Shown in pieces: positions 15,586 through 22,935 of a stretch of DNA of 37,233 bases; position 1 is the first letter of the stretch, and each line of letters opens with the position of its first letter. The DNA lies in the NCBI GenBank assembly GCA_039808985.1, contig JBDHUC010000021.1, positions 1 through 37,233 on the forward strand, in the 5' to 3' direction. This stretch comes from SXRF01 sp039808985 (GTDB taxonomy: Bacteria > Pseudomonadota > Alphaproteobacteria > Rickettsiales > SXRF01). The translations under genes were made by a program, and so were the position numbers. Under the pieces are notes generated by a model. That model saw nothing but the letters and a program-made list of their open reading frames with translations, ran no database searches and was not told the DNA's origin.

Positions 15586-16020
15586 CTATTTGCTTCTGCT
15601 TTTTTTGGTTTTAGTCGCTGCCGATTTTTTGGTTTTTTTAGATTTTTTGCTCTTTTTGTGATGTTTTGAAGAATGCTTTTTAGTCTTGTGAGCAGGCTTG
15701 TTATATTCAGTAGCAGTCTTGTTGTTATCCATAGCGCCAGCATTCTCTGGTTCTGCTGAATTCTGGCCGATGTCAACGCTGTTGCTGGAATAAGAGTCTT
15801 TTTGCGGCGAGCTTATAGCATTATCAATGGCTTTTGCCGGGTTGGAAAGTTCAACCGGGGTTGTGGTGTCATTTTGCGAGGATAAAGGGCTGGAATTAGT
15901 GAGTTTTGTAGGTTCAGGGCTAATTTCATTTAATGGTTTTGGCCTGTCACCGGCATTAGCGATGGATGATGAAAGGCAGATTGCCAGAAATGCCAATAAA
16001 ATTTTAATAAGGTCTTTCAT
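15586..16020 (-). CDS. Secreted protein with lysine-rich C-terminus, function unknown
   Basis: I do not recognise this 144-residue protein. It has a signal peptide (about 1-23, cleavage near ANA-GD), a middle rich in Ser, Asn, Pro and Thr (24-108) that looks unstructured, and a C-terminal tail (about 109-144) dominated by Lys, Ser, Thr and His with repeated KKSKK-type units. Such basic tails bind nucleic acid, lipopolysaccharide or teichoic-like polymers in other proteins, but nothing specific can be said. It is a single-gene unit: its own terminator follows, and it is divergent from the dehydrogenase gene at 16118. It is unlikely to be conserved at sequence level. Confidence 0.8.
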   Translation of the reverse strand: MKDLIKILLAFLAICLSSSIANAGDRPKPLNEISPEPTKLTNSSPLSSQNDTTTPVELSNPAKAIDNAISSPQKDSYSSNSVDIGQNSAEPENAGAMDNNKTATEYNKPAHKTKKHSSKHHKKSKKSKKTKKSAATKTKKSRSK

Positions 16021-16117
16021 ATGATTTTCCTTGTTGGTTTAATGAATAAATAGCTAATGTGCTAAGACCGCTGTACTATAAATATGCCTCCAATATTATA
16101 CAACATATATAATTCAC

Positions 16118-17347
16118 ATGTTTGATAAAAAAATAATTTCAAAGTTGCAGAAAATATATCCCGGCCTGCCGCCAGTTATAGGGCAATCATCGCTGCAATA
16201 TGATATTGATGAGTTGCTAAGGCAGTTCCTGCCTTCTTCCAGCTATGCTGTGATAGACGATGTTAACACCAGCAATGTGCTGGGCGGTAAAATTTCAAAG
16301 GCGCTTTCGGGAAGTGCCGGTTGCATGAATATTACCCTTGCAGGCGGGGCTTGTGCGGATGATGAAACCCTGGAATATATACGCGCCCAAACAGCAGTAT
16401 GTGATGTGCTGGTTGCAGTAGGCGGCGGCACTATAAATGACCTGTGCAAATATGCGGCGCATCTGGATAATAAGCCATATGTTGTTTTTCCAACCTGCGC
16501 TTCAATGAATGGGTATTTATCCGCCAACGCATCTATTTCTGTAAATAACCATAAAACAACATTCGCAGCCAGCCTTCCAAGGGCTGTGTTTTGTGATTTG
16601 GGAATTATAGCTGCCGCACCCCCTCGCCTTACAAAAAGCGGACTTGGGGATTCCCTTGCGCGGCCAACAGCGCAGGCAGACTGGCTGCTTTCACATATGC
16701 TGGCTGGCAGCAAATATGATGATACGCCATTCTCATTGCTTGCCGATATAGAGCCGGAATTATTTGGCAGCGCGCAAGGAATCGCAAAAAATGACCACGC
16801 TGCTATAAAATTGCTGATGCAATTATTGTTGCTTTCGGGAATAGGCATGACCATCGCAGGGGGAAGCTACCCGGCAAGCCAGGGCGAGCACATGATAGCG
16901 CATAGTTATAATATGTTAGCCAGAACACCAGCGTCAGCTCTGCATGGCGAAGAAATAGGCGTTACCAGCCTGTATATGGCAAAGAGGCAGGATTTGTTGC
17001 TTAAATCCAGAGTGCAAATATGCAGCCGTGTATTTGATCAAGGCTATATCGCATCGCTGTTTGGGAATGAACTCGCAGATGAATTTAAGGCGGCATATAC
17101 AAAAAAAATAGATTCTCTGAATGGAATTTTGGATAATATAACTCAGCAAAAATGGGATGAGTTCAGGGAAAAGATTGAAAAAACAACTATTCCTCCAGCA
17201 CAAATGGAAAATATAATAAAAAATGCACAGCTAATTGACAGTATCGGGGCTTTGGGCTGGAATAAGGATACATATAAAACAGCATGTGAAGTGGCGCGCT
17301 TTACCCGTGACCGCTTTACCTTTTTAGATATAAAAGATTTGGCATAA
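16118..17347 (+). CDS. sn-glycerol-1-phosphate dehydrogenase-like protein (AraM/EgsA family)
   Basis: This 409-residue protein belongs to the iron-type alcohol dehydrogenase superfamily, G1P dehydrogenase branch. It has the NAD-binding loop GGGTINDLCKY, then PTCASMNGY, then SGLGDSLARPTAQADWLLSH, and metal-ligand histidines in SQGEHMIAHSYN and LHGEEIGV. Family members reduce dihydroxyacetone phosphate to sn-glycerol-1-phosphate, the archaeal stereoisomer; Bacillus AraM does so for a prenylglycerol lipid. The actual substrate here is inferred. It stands alone on the plus strand, convergent with ccmB 56 bases away and divergent from the lysine-rich gene. No recognisable ribosome-binding site precedes the ATG; a TATATAAT-like stretch lies just upstream. 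Confidence 0.82.
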   Translation: MFDKKIISKLQKIYPGLPPVIGQSSLQYDIDELLRQFLPSSSYAVIDDVNTSNVLGGKISKALSGSAGCMNITLAGGACADDETLEYIRAQTAVCDVLVAVGGGTINDLCKYAAHLDNKPYVVFPTCASMNGYLSANASISVNNHKTTFAASLPRAVFCDLGIIAAAPPRLTKSGLGDSLARPTAQADWLLSHMLAGSKYDDTPFSLLADIEPELFGSAQGIAKNDHAAIKLLMQLLLLSGIGMTIAGGSYPASQGEHMIAHSYNMLARTPASALHGEEIGVTSLYMAKRQDLLLKSRVQICSRVFDQGYIASLFGNELADEFKAAYTKKIDSLNGILDNITQQKWDEFREKIEKTTIPPAQMENIIKNAQLIDSIGALGWNKDTYKTACEVARFTRDRFTFLDIKDLA

Positions 17348-17403
17348 TTACGTTCAGAATTAAAAAAAAATTGCAGCAGGTTAGGCTTGAATGGCAACAT
17401 AAC

Positions 17404-18036
17404 TTAATCAGAGTTCGCCCTTATCAAGGCGCAGCAGCTATAGCAGGCAAGAGGAATGCTGGCCAGGAACATTCCTGTAAGAAATATAATATTACCTTGT
17501 CCATTTGCAGATGAGAAAATTAATACCGGCACGTACAGCGGCATAATGACCAAAGCCTGAAGCAATCCCCCGCGTTTGCTGCCTATGGTCAGTGCGGCCC
17601 CTATCGCCCCGAACGCGACCATGGTGGGGGATGCCAGCAGTAATATAAGCATTGCGTGCGCAGTTTGCTCTGCCGTCATATCCGCCATTATCGCAAGCAA
17701 AGGCGAAACGGCAAGTATCGGAATAATATGCGAGCACCACTGGCCGCAGATTTTGGCAAGTACCAATAACTCAAGCAATACAGGTTGCAACATGAATTGC
17801 TCCATTGTTCCGTCCTCGTAATCACGTTCGAACAGCAATGGCAATGTTGTTATGGTTGCCAGCAGCATGCTTATGCACATAACTCCTGTTGCATAGTTTT
17901 TTATAGCCTCCGGGCCAATTGAAAAAGTGAATGATGTAACCACTATCATGTAAAAAGCGCATGAGCCAAAAGCTCCGCCGCCTTTGCGGAAAGACAGGCG
18001 CAGCGATTGCATAAGAATAAGGAGAAAAACTTTCAT
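17404..18036 (-). CDS. ccmB: Heme exporter subunit CcmB
   Basis: This 210-residue integral membrane protein of the cytochrome c maturation ABC system has about six hydrophobic segments. The family signature FERDYEDGTMEQFMLQP (about 69-85) marks it clearly, and ASPTMVAFGAIGAALT follows. With CcmA it drives release of heme-loaded CcmE in the periplasmic heme-handling pathway. Its start overlaps the ccmA stop by four bases. ccmC, ccmD or ccmG, which often follow in alphaproteobacteria, are absent; the gene ends facing the convergent dehydrogenase gene. Confidence 0.95.
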   Translation of the reverse strand: MKVFLLILMQSLRLSFRKGGGAFGSCAFYMIVVTSFTFSIGPEAIKNYATGVMCISMLLATITTLPLLFERDYEDGTMEQFMLQPVLLELLVLAKICGQWCSHIIPILAVSPLLAIMADMTAEQTAHAMLILLLASPTMVAFGAIGAALTIGSKRGGLLQALVIMPLYVPVLIFSSANGQGNIIFLTGMFLASIPLACYSCCALIRANSD

Positions 18037-18650
18037 TTGTTTGCTCCGGAAAAATCACCCATCCATAGAGTATGAGCCGCAATAGCAGAACTCATTATAT
18101 GTGATGCGACAATAACAATCCCGCCTTGCTGCACTCTTGCCTCGATAAGGCTTGCTGTAAGTATCACCGCGTCTTCATCCAGAAAATTTGTCGGTTCGTC
18201 AAGCAGCCATAATTTGCACGGCGAAACAATAAGCCGCGCAAGGGCTATGCGCCTCTGCCATCCGGCAGAAAGGTGGGAAGCTGGAATATCTGCAAAACGG
18301 TTCAGGTTATAAAACGACAAGGCTGCAGGGATGAGGATTTCCGTATCATATAATTTTGCCCAGAAACTCAGGTTTTCATAAACTGTAGCATCGCTTTTTA
18401 CCCCGCTTTTATGACCAATGAACATGAGGTCGCGCTTGAATTCGTTATTGTCTTTTATACTGGCATTGTCCCATAATATGTCACCTGAATCTGCAGGAAG
18501 CAGGCCAGCCAGTATTTTAAGCAAACTGGTTTTTCCGGAACCATTTGGCCCTTTAAGTAATAGTAAAGAACCGGGCTGAAGGCAGAAGCCCATGCCTTCA
18601 AAAATCACGTTACCAGCTCGTAAGCAACTTAAATTTTGACTTATTAACAT
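18033..18650 (-). CDS. ccmA: Heme exporter ATP-binding subunit CcmA
   Basis: This 205-residue ABC ATPase of cytochrome c maturation has Walker A GPNGSGKTS (about 34-42), the signature region LSAGWQRRIALARL (typical of CcmA, which has GWQ in place of GGQ) and Walker B LWLLDEPTNFLDE. It pairs with CcmB, encoded directly downstream with a four-base overlap. It is divergent from acnA with a 106-base gap; acnA next to ccmA is a common alphaproteobacterial arrangement. Confidence 0.95.
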   Translation of the reverse strand: MLISQNLSCLRAGNVIFEGMGFCLQPGSLLLLKGPNGSGKTSLLKILAGLLPADSGDILWDNASIKDNNEFKRDLMFIGHKSGVKSDATVYENLSFWAKLYDTEILIPAALSFYNLNRFADIPASHLSAGWQRRIALARLIVSPCKLWLLDEPTNFLDEDAVILTASLIEARVQQGGIVIVASHIMSSAIAAHTLWMGDFSGANK

Positions 18651-18694
18651 TATTATTGGCCTGTGGTAACGAAGAATTAATACTTTGCGATTAA

Positions 18695-18703
18695 TGCTAT
18701 AAT
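18695..18703 (+). promoter_or_regulatory. Candidate extended -10 promoter of acnA
   Basis: TGCTATAAT is an extended -10 element with a perfect TATAAT hexamer (18698-18703), about 54 bases before the acnA start. The -35 position is only AT-rich (AATTAA), which extended -10 promoters tolerate. It lies in the ccmA/acnA divergent gap. Confidence 0.4.
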
Positions 18704-18756
18704 CTAATAATAATCTGTTTAGTCTATACTATTATGTATTTAATAAGGGGAATAAA

Positions 18757-21420
18757 GTGAAAAACAAGAGCAAGAATTCTTTTGGCGCAAAATCTTCATT
18801 GCCAGTGGGAAATAAACAATATGAGTATTACAGCCTCCCGGCAGTCTATCCGGCTCTTGGAGAGCAGGCTGGCCGTCTTCCCTACAGCCTTAAGATATTG
18901 CTTGAGAACCTGCTTCGCTATGAAGATGATATAAGTGTAAGCGCCAAGGATATAATGGCATTTGGTGAATGGATAAAAAATAAAACCTCTGACCGTGAAA
19001 TCGCTTTCCGCCCCGCCCGTGTTCTTATGCAGGATTTTACCGGCGTCCCTGCTGTTGTGGATTTGGCGGCAATGCGTGACGCCATGCAGAAGCTTGGCGG
19101 AAATGCTGAAAAAATCAATCCGCTTTCCCCGGTTGACCTTGTAATAGACCACTCGGTTATGGTCGATAATTATGGAAACGCCAGCGCATTTGCTGAGAAC
19201 GTGGCATTGGAAATGGAGCGCAACGCCGAGCGTTATGAATTTTTGCGCTGGGGGCAGAATGCATTTAATAATTTCCGCGTAGTCCCTCCTGGCACCGGCA
19301 TCTGCCATCAGGTGAACCTGGAATATCTGGCGCAGGGCGTTTGGGTTTCTGATGATGTCGCTTATCCAGATACCCTGGTTGGAACCGACAGTCATACTAC
19401 CATGATAAATGGCCTGGGTGTGCTGGGATGGGGTGTTGGCGGTATTGAAGCAGAAGCCGCCATGCTTGGCCAGCCGGTTTCCATGCTTATTCCGGAAGTG
19501 GTAGGCTTTAAATTAACCGGGAAGCTAAAAGAAGGCACAACCGCGACTGACCTCGTGCTGACTGTAACTCAGATGCTGCGCAAAAAAGGAGTGGTTGGTA
19601 AATTCGTTGAGTTTTTTGGTTCAGGCCTTGATAACCTGCCGCTTGCCGACCGTGCAACTATTGCTAACATGGCCCCTGAATATGGCGCCACCTGCGGTAT
19701 ATTTCCGATAGATTCGGAAACTATAAATTACCTGAAACTCACCAGCCGTGATCCGGAGCGCGTAGCTCTTGTTGAGGCTTATGCCAGGGCGCAGGGAATG
19801 TGGCGCGATGCTTCCTATGCTGACCCGATATTCACAGATATATTAGAGCTTGATATGGGAACAGTTGAGCCTTGCCTGGCCGGGCCGAAACGCCCACAGG
19901 ACAAAGTTCTGCTATCTGCGGCCAGCGCTTCCTTCGCTTCAGCGCTTCCTGAGCTTGATAAGGACAATAAAACTGCCCATACTCCTGTTACCGATAAATT
20001 ATCGCATGGTAGCGTGGTGATTGCTGCTATAACAAGCTGTACCAACACCTCAAACCCTTATGTTATGATAGCTGCCGGGCTTGTCGCTCGCAACGCAGCT
20101 AAAAAAGGAATAAAACCTAAGGCATGGGTAAAAACTTCGCTTGCTCCCGGCTCAAAAGTTGTGACTGAATACCTGGCGCAGTCGGGGCTTGATAAATCGC
20201 TTGATGAAATCGGATTTAACCTGGTTGGCTATGGCTGCACTACATGTATTGGTAATTCCGGGCCACTGCATGATGATATTGAAGCATCAATACGCGATAA
20301 CGGGCTTGTGGTTGCTTCGGTGCTTTCTGGAAACCGCAATTTTGAAGGGCGTGTACACCAACTGGTAAAAGCCAATTATCTGGCATCACCCCCGCTGGTT
20401 GTTGCTTATGCCCTGGCTGGCAGCATGAATATCGACATCGCAAAAGATCCGATTGCCACAGGAGCAGATGGAAAACCGGTTTACCTGAAAGATATATGGC
20501 CTTCCAATAAGGAAGTAGCTGATACTGTTATGAAATGCGTGACCGCTGAAATGTATCGCAAAAAATATGCGGATGTATTCGCTGGCGAAAAAGCATGGCA
20601 GTCAATCCCGGTTGGCAAAGGAAAAACCTACGGCTGGAACAGCAAGAGCACATATGTTCAGAACCCGCCATATTTTGTAGACCTTAAGGCAGGCGCTACT
20701 GACTCCACCCACGATATTGAAGATGCAAGCATCCTTGCCCTGTTTGGAGATTCTATAACCACTGACCATATCTCGCCAGCCGGTAATATTTCAAAGACCA
20801 GCCCGGCAGCTAAATATCTTGCGGAAAACGGCGTGCTTCCTGTTGATTTTAACTCATACGGCGCAAGGCGTGGCAACCACGAGGTCATGATGCGCGGCAC
20901 ATTCGCCAATATCCGCATTAAAAATGAAATGCTGGGCGGGGAAGAAGGCGGCAATACCCTGTATGGCGGCCAGAAAATGAGCATTTATGATGCGGCCATG
21001 AAATATAAGGCCGACGGCACCAAGCTGGTGGTGATTGCCGGTAAGGAATATGGAACCGGCTCTTCGCGTGATTGGGCCGCCAAGGGAACCAAACTTCTTG
21101 GGGTTGAGGCTGTAATTTCTGAAAGTTTTGAGCGTATACATCGCAGCAATCTTGTGGGAATGGGTGTGTTACCGCTTACTTTCCAGGGGGATACCACCCG
21201 TAAAACCTTAAATCTTACTGGTGATGAAAAAATAAGCTTAACCGGGCTTAAAGCCGGAATAAAGCCAAGAATGCAGGTTCAAATGCTTATTGAGCGCAAG
21301 GACGGCAGCAGCCAGGCTGTGCCCCTCCTTTGCCGGATTGACACTTTGGATGAGCTGGAATACTATAAAAACGGTGGTATTTTACAATATGTAATGAAAA
21401 ACTTGCTGAAATCCGCATAA
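18757..21420 (+). CDS. acnA: Aconitate hydratase (AcnA type)
   Basis: This 887-residue TCA-cycle enzyme isomerises citrate to isocitrate. The [4Fe-4S] ligands are Cys428 (TSCTNTSNP), Cys494 and Cys497 (GCTTCIGNSGPL). Other signatures are GTDSHTTMINGLGVLGWGVGGIEAE and the C-terminal swivel-domain GSSRDWAAKGT. Length fits the AcnA/IRP1 branch. The start is GTG at 18757 with AAGGGG seven bases upstream. It leads a three-gene plus-strand unit (acnA, a small unknown gene, meaB) set among minus-strand genes. Confidence 0.98.
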   Translation: MKNKSKNSFGAKSSLPVGNKQYEYYSLPAVYPALGEQAGRLPYSLKILLENLLRYEDDISVSAKDIMAFGEWIKNKTSDREIAFRPARVLMQDFTGVPAVVDLAAMRDAMQKLGGNAEKINPLSPVDLVIDHSVMVDNYGNASAFAENVALEMERNAERYEFLRWGQNAFNNFRVVPPGTGICHQVNLEYLAQGVWVSDDVAYPDTLVGTDSHTTMINGLGVLGWGVGGIEAEAAMLGQPVSMLIPEVVGFKLTGKLKEGTTATDLVLTVTQMLRKKGVVGKFVEFFGSGLDNLPLADRATIANMAPEYGATCGIFPIDSETINYLKLTSRDPERVALVEAYARAQGMWRDASYADPIFTDILELDMGTVEPCLAGPKRPQDKVLLSAASASFASALPELDKDNKTAHTPVTDKLSHGSVVIAAITSCTNTSNPYVMIAAGLVARNAAKKGIKPKAWVKTSLAPGSKVVTEYLAQSGLDKSLDEIGFNLVGYGCTTCIGNSGPLHDDIEASIRDNGLVVASVLSGNRNFEGRVHQLVKANYLASPPLVVAYALAGSMNIDIAKDPIATGADGKPVYLKDIWPSNKEVADTVMKCVTAEMYRKKYADVFAGEKAWQSIPVGKGKTYGWNSKSTYVQNPPYFVDLKAGATDSTHDIEDASILALFGDSITTDHISPAGNISKTSPAAKYLAENGVLPVDFNSYGARRGNHEVMMRGTFANIRIKNEMLGGEEGGNTLYGGQKMSIYDAAMKYKADGTKLVVIAGKEYGTGSSRDWAAKGTKLLGVEAVISESFERIHRSNLVGMGVLPLTFQGDTTRKTLNLTGDEKISLTGLKAGIKPRMQVQMLIERKDGSSQAVPLLCRIDTLDELEYYKNGGILQYVMKNLLKSA

Positions 21421-21437
21421 AAGATTAAACATTGTGA

Positions 21438-21746
21438 ATGACTGAACAGACCAACGATAAAGCAGCCAATGAAAAATTGGACCTGATGCGCACCATAATT
21501 CTGGTGTATGGATTGCTTGAAGATGGCAATACTTTTTGGGTTTTTGTTGCGGTTAAGCCGAGTAAATACCAGTCCTTCATTACAGCACAGAAAGATGGTT
21601 CGCTTAACTTATACCAATTTGCGCCATATGGTGAAATTATTGTTTCGGGAGTTGGTAAATCACCGCCCGATGAAATTACCATTAAAGTGGCGGAAATGTA
21701 CCAGACCGATCCGGAAAAATTAAAAGAACAGGTTGCTGCGGAGTAG
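21438..21746 (+). CDS. Small conserved-looking protein of unknown function
   Basis: I do not recognise this 102-residue soluble protein. It is acidic, without signal peptide or membrane segment, and has a readable alpha/beta pattern: a strand-rich middle (TFWVFVAVKPSKY, then YGEIIVSG, about 33-71) and a helical end (KVAEMYQTDPEKLKEQ). It begins 17 bases after acnA, and its stop region contains the ribosome-binding site of meaB, so it is almost certainly a real co-transcribed gene. Codon use looks like its neighbours. No function is proposed. Confidence 0.75.
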   Translation: MTEQTNDKAANEKLDLMRTIILVYGLLEDGNTFWVFVAVKPSKYQSFITAQKDGSLNLYQFAPYGEIIVSGVGKSPPDEITIKVAEMYQTDPEKLKEQVAAE

Positions 21747-21750
21747 GATA

Positions 21751-22695
21751 ATGGATTTTGACCGAGCATCCCTTGCCCGTGCGATAACGATAGTTGAGTC
21801 AACACGCCATGACCACCAGTTGGAAGCCCAGAAGCTCATTGAAGAAATTTTACCCCAAACCGGAAAATCATTACGCATAGGAATAACCGGGGTTCCTGGC
21901 GTTGGGAAATCGACATTTATAGAGGCATTTGGCCTGCATGTGATTTCTGAGGGCCATAAGGTGGCTGTGCTTGCTATCGACCCTTCCAGTGCGAAAACCG
22001 GTGGCTCAATACTTGGCGATAAAACCCGTATGGCTGCGCTTGCACAGCATGAATCGGCCTTTATACGCCCTTCCCCTACTTCCGGTTCTTTGGGCGGTGT
22101 TGCCAGGCGCACCCGCGAATCCATGCTGCTTTGCGAAGCCGCTGGCTACGACGTTATAATCGTGGAAACAGTAGGTGTTGGCCAGTCGGAAATAGAAGTT
22201 GCCGATATGGTGGATATGTTCATGCTGCTGCTGCTTCCTGGCAGTGGGGATGAATTACAGGGAATTAAAAAAGGCATTGTCGAGCTTGCCGATCTGGTAA
22301 TCGTAAATAAGGCCGATGGAGATTTATTCACACAGGCCAAACGTGTTCGTTCTGATTATAGCGCGGCACTGCGGATGCTCCATCCCCCATCTACGCACTG
22401 GCAGCCAAAAGTCGTAACCTGCTCAGCACTCAAGAATGAAGGCATTGACGATATATGGGATACCGCAACCAGCTTTGAAGCCATAATGCAGGATTCCGGC
22501 CAGTTGGAACAGAAACGCTCCACTCAGGCTGTGTCGTGGATGTGGAAAGAAATAAAGGAAACGCTTGTTAGCAGGTTCCTGAACCAGCCCGGTATAGAAA
22601 ATAAAATACAGGCTATGGAAACAGATGTGCAGGCTGGCAGTAAATCACCAACCCAGGCGGCTATGGAACTTATATCCCATGGCAATTGCATTTGA
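21751..22695 (+). CDS. meaB: MeaB/ArgK-family G3E GTPase
   Basis: This 314-residue GTPase chaperones adenosylcobalamin-dependent methylmalonyl-CoA mutase, gating cofactor loading and protecting the enzyme. The P-loop GVPGVGKS is at 47-54. IDPSSAKTGGSILGDKTRM, IVETVGVGQSE and IVNKADGD are standard MeaB motifs. The start at 21751 has GGAG eight to eleven bases upstream; an upstream in-frame codon at 21733 lies inside the previous gene. No mutase gene is in the window. The last few residues and the stop codon abut the repeat mosaic at 22694, so the native C-terminus may have been trimmed or altered there. Confidence 0.94.
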   Translation: MDFDRASLARAITIVESTRHDHQLEAQKLIEEILPQTGKSLRIGITGVPGVGKSTFIEAFGLHVISEGHKVAVLAIDPSSAKTGGSILGDKTRMAALAQHESAFIRPSPTSGSLGGVARRTRESMLLCEAAGYDVIIVETVGVGQSEIEVADMVDMFMLLLLPGSGDELQGIKKGIVELADLVIVNKADGDLFTQAKRVRSDYSAALRMLHPPSTHWQPKVVTCSALKNEGIDDIWDTATSFEAIMQDSGQLEQKRSTQAVSWMWKEIKETLVSRFLNQPGIENKIQAMETDVQAGSKSPTQAAMELISHGNCI

Positions 22696-22927
22696 TATTT
22701 TCCCAGTTTGTCATGCCGCCGCAGGGCGGCATCCGGTATTAGGTCTAAGCTCCAGACCCCGCTATTCAGCGGGGTTCTTGTCATCCTGTGAGGCGCGGAG
22801 CGACTGCACAGGATCTCCACCAACAATCCTGAGATCCTGCGCAATGCTTACGCATTCGCAGGATGACGACACATCCAGCAAATGGGTTGCCACGGGCTTA
22901 CGCCATCGCAATGACGGTATTAAGTAT
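22694..22927. repeat. Mosaic of palindromic repeat modules between meaB and gyrB
   Basis: This convergent gap is made of abutting hairpin modules: 22694-22742, shared with 150-199 near the window start (stem 22713-22720 with 22725-22732); 22756-22775 (ACCCCGCT/AGCGGGGT); 22783-22814 (arms ATCCTGTG/CACAGGAT); 22834-22864 (arms ATCCTGCG/CGCAGGAT, with an inner AATGC/GCATT stem); and a last GC-rich segment to about 22927. The ATCCTG-type hairpin also appears at 106-144 and inside recF. The mosaic may act as a two-way terminator for meaB and gyrB. Confidence 0.85.
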
Positions 22928-22935
22928 GCCAATGT

